Shown here: positions 1-8,400 of the stretch, one piece after another | How positions within the stretch are numbered: the stretch's first letter is position 1 | How the letters are laid out: the number at the start of each line of letters is the position of its first letter | From: Anaerolineales bacterium | Lineage (GTDB): Bacteria > Chloroflexota > Anaerolineae > Anaerolineales > Villigracilaceae | DNA: 64,000 bases | Assembly (NCBI GenBank): GCA_015075725.1 | Contig: JABTTV010000001.1 | Span: 1,302,001-1,366,000 of the forward strand | Reading direction: 5' to 3' | Made by a program: the position numbers and the translations under genes | Notes under the pieces: model-generated | Databases searched by the model: none | What the model was told of the DNA's origin: nothing | The model's input: the letters and a program-made list of their open reading frames with translations, nothing else

Positions 1-1646
1 GTGGAATCCAGCACATGCTCGCGGCACATCATGGAAATGTACAAGCCCGGGCTGATGCCTTCGAATTCATACGGCAGGGAATATTGCGCCGCGATCAATG
101 TGGAGTAATCGCCGTTCTTGACTCGATAGATCGTTTGCGGCGCCGTGATGATGAAACCTGGTGAGCGCAGAAGACCGGTTGTAACAGAAAGAAGATATGA
201 ACCGTCCACGGTTTCAGTGACGGTGCCCATGGGATAAGCGGATGTGGTCAGGGTGATGGGGTTGGCGTCCAATTCCTGAATGAGCGCTCGGAACACCTCT
301 TTGAGGTCGGGATACGCGCCGGCGCATTCCGGGTCGGCGGCGCAGCTGGTGAACATTTGCGACAGGGCCGAATCGACCGACCTCGGATATTCTTCGATCA
401 CGTTCGATTCAACCGGCACGACCGAATCCAGGATCGCCGAACGGACGACTTCAGGGTGGTTGCGTATGGTCACCAATGACAGACGGGTCCCATACGAGAC
501 GCCGTACAAGTTAACCTTTTCATAACCAAGCAAACGGACGATATCGCGCAGGTCGGCGGCGCTTTCCACCGTGGAGTAGGCGGACAGATCGATACCCTGC
601 GCGTGCAAACGTCCGCCGCAATCCAGGAAAGCGTTCTGATAGACCAGTTCCCTTGATTCGGGCGCGATCGAACCGTAGATATCCTGCCGATGGACTTTCT
701 CCAGTTCGTCACAATCCATTTGCGGGTCGGAATAACCAGTGCCGCGCTGGTCGAAAGTAATGTAATCCCGCGTGGAGATGAACGGCTCGACCAGCACGGA
801 ATATCCATCCGCGCTGAGCTGTACCGCCTGCCCGCCGGGACCGCCTTGCAGAAAAAGGATCGGATCGAGCGCGGGATTCTGACTCGTGCTGTGAAAGACC
901 GCGACCGCCAGTCTCAAAGTCCGACCGGAACTGCTGGTTCGGTTTTCCGGCACGATGGCGTATCCGCATGAAACACGCACGCCGGGGGGCGCCTCGAACA
1001 TGCAAGGCGCTGATTCGTATGCGGGCGTGTATGCCAAGGTAGGCGCGGCAGTTGCGAGAGGTGTGGCAGGGGGCGGGGTGGAAGTAATCGCGGCGGAATC
1101 GCTCGTTATGGGAATGGAAGTCGAAGTCGGATCGAGAACGGGCGGCGCGGAAACAGGGCTTGTGAGCCTTCCAGCCAGCAGGTTGAATGCCACCAGGGCG
1201 GTGCAGGCAAGGATGCAAAGTCCGCTGATGGTTGCGATGAGAATGGCATTGTTGTTCTTTTGTTTTCGCTTCGGGGCTTTGACCGGGGTTTCAGGTTGGG
1301 AGTCTTCGGGGATTTCTTGTTGCTCTGCTTGACTTTCCAGGAAGGCAGGGACATGCAGAAGGGGGGGGTCCGGCGGGGTGATGACCGGGGCGGGAGGGGC
1401 AGGCTCGGGCGGGGAAAGAAGCGCGAGTTGTTTTTTTGCATCCGGGTTATTGGGGTTGATTTCCAGCACACGTTCAAAGCAATAGGCGCGTTTTTGGGCG
1501 TCGTCGATGCTCATGCCCAGCAGATACCATCCGCCTTCGGAATGCGGATATTGCCGGACAAGCTGCGAAAAGATCGAGACTGCCCGTCCTTTGTCGTTCA
1601 CTTTGAGCGCGGAGATCCCCGCTTGAATAAGTTCCTGTTCCGACAT
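1..1646 (-). CDS. TPR-anchored alpha/beta hydrolase, TAP-like (partial, C-terminus beyond window)
   Basis: The reading frame starts at the ATG complementary to 1644-1646, after a GAGGGA-type ribosome site, and runs open off the left edge, so about 548 residues are visible. The N-terminal ~70 residues read like a TPR unit (ending in an NPNNPDA turn). A Pro/Lys-rich linker and one membrane segment (around residues 140-160) follow, then a Ser/Thr/Pro-rich stretch. The outer part is an alpha/beta hydrolase: an oxyanion-type LQGGPGG motif, DQRGTGYSDP, and nucleophile elbow GVSYGT with Ser at residue 384. This matches the tripeptidyl-aminopeptidase/proline-iminopeptidase-like hydrolases. The Asp and His of the triad should lie outside the window. 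A membrane-anchored, extracytoplasmic peptidase or esterase is likely; substrate unknown. Confidence 0.85.
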   Translation of the reverse strand, partial: MSEQELIQAGISALKVNDKGRAVSIFSQLVRQYPHSEGGWYLLGMSIDDAQKRAYCFERVLEINPNNPDAKKQLALLSPPEPAPPAPVITPPDPPLLHVPAFLESQAEQQEIPEDSQPETPVKAPKRKQKNNNAILIATISGLCILACTALVAFNLLAGRLTSPVSAPPVLDPTSTSIPITSDSAAITSTPPPATPLATAAPTLAYTPAYESAPCMFEAPPGVRVSCGYAIVPENRTSSSGRTLRLAVAVFHSTSQNPALDPILFLQGGPGGQAVQLSADGYSVLVEPFISTRDYITFDQRGTGYSDPQMDCDELEKVHRQDIYGSIAPESRELVYQNAFLDCGGRLHAQGIDLSAYSTVESAADLRDIVRLLGYEKVNLYGVSYGTRLSLVTIRNHPEVVRSAILDSVVPVESNVIEEYPRSVDSALSQMFTSCAADPECAGAYPDLKEVFRALIQELDANPITLTTSAYPMGTVTETVDGSYLLSVTTGLLRSPGFIITAPQTIYRVKNGDYSTLIAAQYSLPYEFEGISPGLYISMMCREHVLDS

Positions 1647-1660
1647 GCGCATCCCTCTTG

Positions 1661-1691
1661 AAAAAAAATGGAGCCGATGTTTCGGCTCCAT
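1661..1691 (-). terminator. Rho-independent terminator of trxA
   Basis: A perfect 10-bp stem (1668-1677 with 1682-1691) and a 4-nt loop are followed, reading on the minus strand, by eight T residues (1661-1668). It lies between the thioredoxin stop and the start of the next minus-strand gene, so it should separate the two transcripts. Confidence 0.85.
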
Positions 1692-1698
1692 TATACCT

Positions 1699-2022
1699 TT
1701 ACATGTGCGGGGTGACTTTGGCTTCGATCTTGTCCTTTGGCAGGTAGCCGGTAATGCGCTCCTTGACCTCGCCGCTCTTGAAGAGCATCAGGGTGGGAAT
1801 GCCCATGACGCCGTACTGCATCATGATGTTGGGATTCTGGTCCGCGTCGAGTTTTACGACCTTGACCTTTCCATCCCATTGCCCCGCCAGTTGATCGACG
1901 ATGGGCGCGATCATCTTGCACGGCTGGCACCAATCCGCCGTGAAATCCACCAATACAGGGGTGCTTGCGCTGATGACTTCCTCCTGGAAGTCCTGCTCGG
2001 TTACGTATTTGACTGAACTCAT
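1699..2022 (-). CDS. trxA: Thioredoxin
   Basis: This 107-residue protein has the usual length of a single-domain thioredoxin. It is a cytosolic disulfide reductant, normally recycled by thioredoxin reductase. The redox-active site is WCQPC at residues 31-35, with Gln where most thioredoxins have Gly, which may shift the redox potential. The cis-Pro loop is visible as MGIPT, and the buried Asp26 precedes the active site in VLVDFTADW. The start is fixed by a strong GGAGG ribosome site just upstream. It is transcribed alone, with its own terminator downstream. The assignment is firm; only the effect of the Gln substitution is inference. Confidence 0.95.
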   Translation of the reverse strand: MSSVKYVTEQDFQEEVISASTPVLVDFTADWCQPCKMIAPIVDQLAGQWDGKVKVVKLDADQNPNIMMQYGVMGIPTLMLFKSGEVKERITGYLPKDKIEAKVTPHM

Positions 2023-2090
2023 GTTTGCCTCCGGGGCTTGGACGAGGCGTCCACTTCATTAATTACTCAACGGGCACGGAGCAGATAGGA

Positions 2091-2119
2091 TTGCCAAATC
2101 GACCCACCCTCGTTATAAT
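2091..2119 (+). promoter_or_regulatory. Sigma70-type promoter of the tRNA-Val gene
   Basis: The -35 box TTGCCA (2091-2096) and consensus -10 box TATAAT (2114-2119) are separated by exactly 17 bases, and the tRNA starts 12 bases after the -10 box. This is the best-matching housekeeping promoter in the window. Confidence 0.8.
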
Positions 2120-2131
2120 GTCCATCCGTCC

Positions 2132-2205
2132 GGGCGGGTAGCTCAGTTGGTTAGAGCATCGCGTTGACATCGCGAAGGTCGTAGGTTCGAGCCCTATCTC
2201 GCCCA
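2132..2205 (+). tRNA. tRNA-Val (anticodon GAC)
   Basis: This 74-nt sequence folds as a cloverleaf. The acceptor stem GGGCGGG (2132-2138) pairs with CTCGCCC (2198-2204), including one G-U pair. The D arm carries AGCTCAGTTGGTTAGAGC. The anticodon loop TTGACAT is closed by TCGCG/CGCGA and gives anticodon GAC, reading the Val codon GUC. The T arm contains GGTTCGAGCCC, and the discriminator base is A at 2205. CCA is not encoded and must be added after transcription. Confidence 0.95.
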
Positions 2206-2210
2206 CTTGG

Positions 2211-2246
2211 TCAGTGATCCGGTAATCAGTGACCAGTAACCAGTGA
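2211..2246 (+). repeat. Heptameric tandem repeat (CAGTGA/CCAGTAA type)
   Basis: Degenerate 7-base units follow one another: TCAGTGA, an 8-base variant, TCAGTGA, CCAGTAA, CCAGTGA. The array lies between the tRNA-Val gene and the T-box leader. A related pair, CAGTGATCAGT, occurs inside the leader at 2369-2379 and 2383-2393. Confidence 0.7.
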
Positions 2247-2251
2247 AAAAA

Positions 2252-2554
2252 GTAAGCGCATTGACCGAGACGAGTATGTGGTCAAATACCTGACAGGGAG
2301 AAGAGATCAAGATTGAGAGTCTCTTCCAGGGAAAATCACAGAAAACCACTCGCGAGCGTGAGACAGAACAGTGATCAGTTTTCAGTGATCAGTCAGTAAG
2401 TCGAGCGGATGGCTTCGTTATAAGCCGAAGAGATGCTCTTCATGTGGTCCCGATATGGCGGAAGATCACCCCCTACTCGGCCACCAAAGGAGCAAATCGG
2501 GTGGAACCGCGTGAATTGAATTCTCGCCCCGTGTTTCGGGCGAGTTTTTGTTTT
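2252..2554 (+). promoter_or_regulatory. T-box leader (tRNA-Thr-sensing) of thrS
   Basis: The signature T-box sequence GGGTGGAACCGCG is at 2499-2511; its TGGA core pairs with the 3' end of uncharged tRNA. An intrinsic terminator follows: stem 2523-2529 with 2538-2544, then a T-rich tract. Upstream, Stem I features are recognisable (GACGAGTA around 2268-2275 and a purine-rich apical part). The Thr codon ACC at 2345-2347 sits near where a specifier would be expected; that placement is inference. The leader should allow read-through into thrS when tRNA-Thr is uncharged. Its centre contains a CAGTGATCAGT direct repeat that looks inserted. Confidence 0.88.
2523..2554 (+). terminator. T-box regulatory terminator
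   Basis: The 7-bp stem CTCGCCC/GGGCGAG (2523-2529 with 2538-2544) is followed by TTTTTGTTTT. It lies directly after the T-box motif and is the hairpin expected to compete with the antiterminator. Confidence 0.85.
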
Positions 2555-2574
2555 AACCCTGACCTCACCCCCAG

Positions 2575-2596
2575 CCCCTCTCCCAAGGGAGAGGGG
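2575..2596. repeat. Perfect 10-bp palindrome upstream of thrS
   Basis: CCCCTCTCCC and its exact complement are separated by AA (arms 2575-2584 and 2587-2596). It lies between the T-box terminator and the thrS ribosome site and has no T tract, so it looks like a dispersed intergenic repeat rather than a second terminator. Confidence 0.7.
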
Positions 2597-2615
2597 AGAT
2601 AGAAAGGATGTAAAA

Positions 2616-4427
2616 ATGGCACAACAAGTACAAGAGAAATACGAAGAGTCTTATCTTTATAAGGTCCGTCACTCGGCGGCGCATGTAATGGCGCAGGCGG
2701 TGCTGGAGATGTTCCCGGATGGGAAGATCACTATCGGTCCGCCTGTGGAGAACGGGTTCTATTACGACTTTGACCTGCCGCGCAACCTGACGCCTGAAGA
2801 TTTGGAACAAATCGAAAAGCGGATGCGCCAGATCGTGGCTGGCAGGCATGAGTTCAAGAAGACGGTCATCTCGGCGGAGGAGGCGAAGAAAATCTTTGCC
2901 GACCAGCCCTACAAGTTGGAGTTGATCGAAGGCTTGGAAAAAGGCGGCACGGACGAGTACGGCAATCCGCTCAAGGAGAAGCCGGAGATTTCGATCTATC
3001 AGCACGATACGTTCACGGACCTGTGCCGCGGTCCGCATGTGGCGAACACGAAGGAGATCAAGCCGGATGCGTTCAAGTTGATGTCGATTGCGGGCGCGTA
3101 CTGGCGCGGCGACGAGAACAACAAGCAGTTGCAGCGTCTGTACGGCACAGCCTGGGAGAGCAAGAAACAGCTCGAGGAATACCTGCACCAGCTCGAGGAG
3201 GCGAAGAAGCGCGACCATCGCAAACTCGGGAGGGAATTGGAGATCTTTGTCTTCGATGAAGAGGTCGGTCCGGGTCTGCCTTTGTGGCTGCCGAACGGCG
3301 GGATCATCATCGAAGAACTGGAGAAACTCGCCAAGGAGATGGAAGAGAAAGCCGGTTATTCGCGCGTCCGCACGCCGGTCGTTTCGAAAGAGGACCTCTT
3401 CCTGCATTCGGGGCACCTGCCCTACTACGCCGAGAGCATGTATCCGCCCATGGAGTTGGAAGGCGTAAAGTATTACGTCAAGCCGATGAACTGCCCGATG
3501 CACCACAAGATCTTCGGCTCGAAGGGACGTTCCTACCGCGACCTGCCCATCCGCCTCGCCGAATACGGGACGTGTTACCGCTACGAAAAATCGGGCGAAC
3601 TCTTCGGCTTGATGCGCGTCCGCTCGATGCAGATGAACGACGCCCACATCTATGTGACGGAGGAACAGTTCGAGAAGGAATTCCTGGGCGTGGTGGACCT
3701 GTATCTCAAATATTTCGACCTGTTCGGCATCGAGAAGTATGTGATGCGCTTCTCCAAACACAGCAAGGCGGGGCTCGGCAAGAAATATGTGGACAACGAG
3801 CGCCTGTGGCTCAAAACGGAGGAAATGGTACGCCGCGCGATGACGAACGGAAACATCCCCTTTGTGGAGGTTGAGGATGAAGCCGCGTTCTACGGTCCGA
3901 AGATCGACGTGCAGATCTGGAGCGTGATCGGGCGCGAGTTTTCGCTCGCCACGAACCAGGTGGATTTTGCCCAGCCCGCGCGTTTCGACCTGAAATTCAC
4001 GAACAAGGACGGTCACGACGAGATGCCGTTGTGCATCCACCGCGCGCCTCTCTCGACGCACGAGCGCATGGTGGGATTCCTGCTCGAGCATTACGCGGGC
4101 AACTTCCCGGTCTGGCTCTCGCCGGAGCAGGCGCGCGTTATCTCGATCACGGACGAGCGGAACGATTATGCCGAAAGTATCGCGAAGGAATTGCGCGAGA
4201 ACGGCATCCGCGCCAGCGCGGACCTCTCGTCCCAGCGCATGAACGCCAAGATCCGCAACGCGCAGATGATGAAGGTCCCGTATATGATCGTGGTCGGCAA
4301 GAACGAGATGGAAGCCGGTCAGGTCTCGTTACGAGTCCGCGACGGCAGCCAGCAGAACGGATTTGCACTGGGCGAGTTCATCGCGCGGGCAAAAGATCGG
4401 ATTCAGAGAAGAGCGAGTGAGTTGTAG
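2616..4427 (+). CDS. thrS: Threonyl-tRNA synthetase (without TGS domain)
   Basis: This class II enzyme charges tRNA-Thr. The 603 residues begin directly with the N2 editing domain (HSAAH at about residues 19-23, later the TDLCRGPH motif), so the usual N-terminal TGS domain of about 60 residues is absent. The catalytic core follows, with the zinc ligands visible as Cys in MNCP, His in NDAH and His in CIHRAP. Class II motif 2 is the TCYRYE to GLMRVR region. The anticodon-binding domain closes the protein (about residue 500 onward). The gene is preceded by a T-box leader and followed by a terminator, and is read alone. The start follows a GAAAGGA site and matches the start of the editing domain; no upstream start would add a TGS domain. 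Confidence 0.96.
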   Translation: MAQQVQEKYEESYLYKVRHSAAHVMAQAVLEMFPDGKITIGPPVENGFYYDFDLPRNLTPEDLEQIEKRMRQIVAGRHEFKKTVISAEEAKKIFADQPYKLELIEGLEKGGTDEYGNPLKEKPEISIYQHDTFTDLCRGPHVANTKEIKPDAFKLMSIAGAYWRGDENNKQLQRLYGTAWESKKQLEEYLHQLEEAKKRDHRKLGRELEIFVFDEEVGPGLPLWLPNGGIIIEELEKLAKEMEEKAGYSRVRTPVVSKEDLFLHSGHLPYYAESMYPPMELEGVKYYVKPMNCPMHHKIFGSKGRSYRDLPIRLAEYGTCYRYEKSGELFGLMRVRSMQMNDAHIYVTEEQFEKEFLGVVDLYLKYFDLFGIEKYVMRFSKHSKAGLGKKYVDNERLWLKTEEMVRRAMTNGNIPFVEVEDEAAFYGPKIDVQIWSVIGREFSLATNQVDFAQPARFDLKFTNKDGHDEMPLCIHRAPLSTHERMVGFLLEHYAGNFPVWLSPEQARVISITDERNDYAESIAKELRENGIRASADLSSQRMNAKIRNAQMMKVPYMIVVGKNEMEAGQVSLRVRDGSQQNGFALGEFIARAKDRIQRRASEL

Positions 4428-4469
4428 GGAAAGATTTGATTTGGGAGTTGTAAATCACAGAGCTTCAAG

Positions 4470-4518
4470 CCGCAGGGATGTTCGGGTTTCAGATGGCTCG
4501 AATGTCCCTGCGGTTTTT
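4470..4518 (+). terminator. Terminator of thrS
   Basis: CCGCAGGGA (4470-4478) pairs with TCCCTGCGG (4505-4513), with further pairing inside (TTCG/CGAA), followed by TTTTT. It lies 42 bases after the thrS stop. Confidence 0.8.
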
Positions 4519-4572
4519 CATTTTAACTTTTCCTTATCTCCTCCTCTTACATTCCTCCAATATCCCTCCTGT

Positions 4573-4807
4573 TATAATCCCTTCCCTGAAAGGGATTTCA
4601 TGCTCAAGAAACCTTCGGTGTCACTCAGGGCGACGCTTTGTAAAACCTTTCGGCGAGCTCAAGGCGGCGCTATTTCCCTGCGAGGACAGGCAGCGGCGAC
4701 CCCACAAGGCCTGCACTGAGCTGGTATGTTGACTGGCGAAGCCGTGCCGAAACACTGTCGAAGTGAAGACCGTCGAACAATACAGTCCGCTCGTGGAGCA
4801 GGTCAAT
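4573..4807 (+). pseudogene. Duplicated, interrupted 5' fragment of secA
   Basis: Three blocks are identical to the promoter-start region of the intact secA downstream: 4573-4610 equals 5440-5477 (38 bases, including TATAAT, the leader hairpin and the first codons), 4691-4709 equals 5493-5511 (19 bases), and 4765-4807 equals 5511-5553 (43 bases). Between the blocks are unrelated inserts of about 80 and 55 bases, the second containing GCACTGAGCT and GTCGAAGTG pieces. The inserts break the frame, so this copy is dead. Its end coincides with the stop of the nucleotidyltransferase gene on the other strand. The rest of 4519-4572 shows no gene. Confidence 0.85.
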
Positions 4808-5411
4808 CTTTTCCTTGCACGGACTCCCACAATCGCCGGTATTCTTCCCTAACGCTTTCATCCAAATGGACTTCCAACTCTAGCGGCAAATCCAGCGCCG
4901 AGATCAAGTCCTGCACATCGGCGAGGTCTCGCAAGCGGTGGGGAGCGCTCATGCCGGAGGCGAGTTTCAGTTCGATCAGTTTTTCAAGGGAGATGACGCG
5001 ATAGCCGTCCCGTTCCACATGTGCGGATGCCGGGTCTGGGAAGGACACCGGCTTGGGTTTTCCGTCGCCGGGATACTCACCGGTAATGAGCGCTTCCACT
5101 TTGACCTGAGTTTCTGCATCGCGAAAACTCTTTGATGCCCCCTCAAACGCCATCACATATCCCCTGCCTACCAACCGTTCCTTGAACCGTTCCAATCCCG
5201 CTTGCGTCAACAGAATGTCAACATCAACGGTTTCACGGGTATACCCGAACAGATTTAAAGCCATCCCGCCGAGGATCGCATAGGGAATCGATTCCTCTTC
5301 GAGAGCCTGAGTCAGTCGTTTAAGCGTGTGGTGAACCTTGCCTTCTCTCATGAAGAATGCCTCCGACTCGCGCAGGATTTCATCTGCCGGGCGTAACTTT
5401 ATGGTATCCAC
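4803..5411 (-). CDS. Nucleotidyltransferase-fold protein
   Basis: These 202 residues contain the nucleotidyltransferase pattern GGMALNLFG (about residues 48-56) followed by DVDIL, the two-Asp metal motif. Later come a KLIEL-type helix and a helical C-terminus. It resembles the stand-alone nucleotidyltransferases annotated as AbiEii/DUF1814-like or MNT-like, some of which are antitoxin/toxin partners. No partner gene is next to it. The TGA stop (4803-4805 complement) lies inside the duplicated secA fragment, and the start lies just upstream of the intact secA promoter. The gene therefore sits between two copies of the secA 5' end, which suggests acquisition by insertion. Substrate unknown. Confidence 0.75.
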   Translation of the reverse strand: MDTIKLRPADEILRESEAFFMREGKVHHTLKRLTQALEEESIPYAILGGMALNLFGYTRETVDVDILLTQAGLERFKERLVGRGYVMAFEGASKSFRDAETQVKVEALITGEYPGDGKPKPVSFPDPASAHVERDGYRVISLEKLIELKLASGMSAPHRLRDLADVQDLISALDLPLELEVHLDESVREEYRRLWESVQGKD

Positions 5412-5439
5412 GCCCTGATTATATCTCGAATAGCCATGC

Positions 5440-5466
5440 TATAATCCCTTCCCTGAAAGGGATTTC
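5440..5466 (+). promoter_or_regulatory. secA -10 box and leader hairpin
   Basis: A consensus TATAAT (5440-5445) is followed directly by a 7-bp inverted repeat ATCCCTT/AAGGGAT (5444-5450 and 5457-5463). Its right arm contains the AAGGG ribosome site for the ATG at 5467. No good -35 box is seen. The hairpin could mask the ribosome site; that is inference. Confidence 0.5.
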
Positions 5467-8400
5467 ATGCTCAAGAACTTCGTAAAACTATTCAGCGGCG
5501 ACCCCACAAGGAAGACCGTCGAACAATACAGTCCGCTCGTGGAGCAGGTCAATGCGCTCGAAGCCGAATTCGAGGCATTGAGCGACGATGCCCTGCGCGC
5601 CAAAACGGATGAATTCAAGGCGCGCATAAGCGAATTGACCGGCAACCTCGAAGGCTTGGAGGAAAAGGAACGATTCAAAGCGGAACAAGATGTGTTGGAT
5701 CAACTCATGCCCGAAGCCTTTGCCGCGGTACGCGAGGCGTCCAAGCGCACAATTGGCTTGCGGCACTACGATGTCCAGGTCATCGGTGGAGCGGCGCTGC
5801 ATAGCGGCTCCATCGCGGAGATGCGCACAGGCGAAGGCAAAACTCTTGTCGCCACCATGCCTGTGTACCTCAATGCCCTGCTTGGACGCGGAGTGCATCT
5901 CATCACGGTCAATGATTATCTGGCGCGGCGCGATGCGCGCTGGATGGCGCCCATCTACCATGCGCTCGGACTGAGCGTGGGCGTTCTGCAAATGGCGGCA
6001 GTGACCGAGAACGGAAAGAAAGCCTTCATCGTGGATTTCGAGCGCGACGCCCCGCAGGAAGACCAGCGTCACCTCAAGATGGTGGACCGGGTCGATGCCT
6101 ACCGCGCGGATGTCACATTCGGCACCAACTCGGAATTCGGTTTCGATTACCTGCGCGACAACATGGCGATGAAACTCGAAAACCGAGTTCAACGGGGACA
6201 TTACTTCGCCATGGTCGATGAAGTCGATAACGTGCTCATCGACGAAGCGCGCACCCCGCTCATCATCTCCGGTCCCGCCTCGGGTGATTTGGAATGGTAC
6301 GGGCGCATGGCGCAGATCGCGAAGCAGCTCAAACCCGAAGACTTCGAGATGGACGAAAAGTCCCGCTCGATCAACCTGACCGAGATCGGTGTGAGCCGCG
6401 TCGAGTCGCTGCTGGGGATTCAACTGATCGACCCCGACCGCCCCGAAGACCTCAACCCCGAGCAGGCGCGTCTCATGGGTTACTTGCAGCAATCCTTGCG
6501 CGCGCAATTCCTCTTTCATCGCAACAAGGATTATCTCGTGCAGGGCGGCAAGGTCATCATCATCGATGAATCGACGGGGCGCCTCATGCCCGGGCGGAGA
6601 TGGAGCGATGGTCTGCATCAAGCCGTGGAAGCGAAAGAAGGCGTAAAGGTCGAGCCGGAGTCGGTTACGTATGCCACGGTCACATTGCAGAACTACTATC
6701 GCATGTATCAAAAACTTGCAGGCATGACCGGCACCGCGCTGACCGAAGCCGAAGAGTTCAACAAGATCTATAAACTCGAAGTCGCGCCGATCCCGCCGAA
6801 CCTCGAATATCTTGCATATGGCGAGAAGGCTTCCCTCGTCGAGATCAAAACCAAAGATGAAGACGGTTATGCCTATTCCTACTTTGCAAAGACAGGCAAT
6901 ACGGCCCCGCTCTTCTATCGCCGCAAAGATTATCCCGATGTCATCTATCGCACTGTCGAAGCCAAACTGCGCGCCATTGTTCAGGAGATCGTGCGCTTCA
7001 ACGCGCTCGGGCGGCCGATGCTCGTCGGCACGACTTCCGTTGAATCCTCCGAAAGACTTTCCAACCGGCTCAAAGCCGAACCTGTGCGTCGTCTGATGCA
7101 GTATATGCTGGTGCGGGATCACTACGTGCGCGCGAATAATATCGAAGAAGACGGGCGCCTCATTGCGGACCTCGTGCCTTTCAACGAGCCCATCGACAAA
7201 ATCTCCCCCGATGCCTTGCGCGCCTTCATCAAGCCGCACGGCATGACCAACATCAGCCTCGACGACGAAACGAATCTCAACACCCTGCTTGAATTATTGC
7301 GCCTGCCTGAAACCGCAAAGGAACGATTGAAGAAGATCTTCCAGGGCGGGGTTGCGCATCAGGTCTTGAACGCCCGCCGCCACACGGAAGAGTCGCAGAT
7401 CATCGCAGGCGCGGGCGCGTTCGGCGCGGTGACCATCGCCACGAACATGGCAGGCCGCGGCGTGGACATCAAACTCGGCGGTGAGTTGGCGGAAGAAATC
7501 ATCTCCGCGGTCAACCGCGTGCTGGGCAAGTCCGGCTACAAAGACCCGTTCGACATGACTCACGACGAACGCCGCGAAGCCCTTAAGAAACTCGATCCGT
7601 CCGCCTATGGTTTGTACGAAGCCGAAGTCAAAAACTTCCTTGGTTACTTCGACGATATGGAAAGCGTGAAAGAACTGGGCGGTTTGCACGTCCTCGGCTC
7701 GGAACGGCACGAAGCCCGCCGCATCGACAATCAGCTGCGCGGACGCGCCGCCCGCCAGGGCGACCCCGGTTCTTCGCGCTTTTATCTCTCTCTGCAAGAC
7801 GACCTGATGCGCATCCAGGGCGGGGCGCAGGTCAGCGCATTGATGGAACGTCTCAAAGTGGACGACTCACTCCCGCTTGAAGCGCGCCTGGTTGCAAGCG
7901 TCATCGAACAGTCACAACATCGCATCGAAGGCGCAAACTTCGATGTCCGCAAACATCTCCTGGAATACGACGATGTCCTGAACACGCAGCGTCAGCAGAT
8001 TTATTTACAGCGCGACAAGATATTCGTCAAAGAGGATTTGAGCGCCGACGTGGCGGAAATGCTCGACGCCGAGGTGGCCAAACGCGTCGAAGCCGGGCTG
8101 GCGGATGAAGAAGGTCCGTGGCGTTTGCTGGCGTGGTTGGACCAGGTCCAGCCTGCGTTCGACTCAAAGAACGGTTTGTTCCCTTCGTATGGGTTCAAGT
8201 TGCTATTGAATGAAATTAACGCGCAAGCCGCCGCGGGGAGCATAAAAAATGCAACCTTGGACCTGATCTCCAAATCCATCGAAACCGAATATGCCCACGC
8301 CCTGCGCGCCATCGAGCAGTTGATCGAACGAACAGGCGAAACCCTCGAACTGCAGATCTCCGAACGCGAAGAGGCGCTGGATGCCTTCTTTCAAACGCTT

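Noticed and set aside
470..1477. Three minus-strand frames of 112-169 residues at the left edge
   Set aside because: The true hydrolase frame runs through the same region without a stop and carries GVSYGT; the others are frame shadows.
2575..2596. Second terminator upstream of thrS
   Set aside because: The palindrome has no T tract and overlaps a sequence that looks like a dispersed repeat.
2565..4091. 508-residue open frame on the minus strand
   Set aside because: It lies opposite thrS, which has full motifs and a T-box leader; the antisense frame is open only because of codon bias and shows no domain.
4428..4803. Small plus-strand frames after thrS
   Set aside because: They run through a terminator and the broken secA fragment and have no homology-like features.
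5488..7239. 583-residue open frame on the minus strand
   Set aside because: It is antisense to secA and its composition (many His, Arg, Asp) is typical of a shadow frame.
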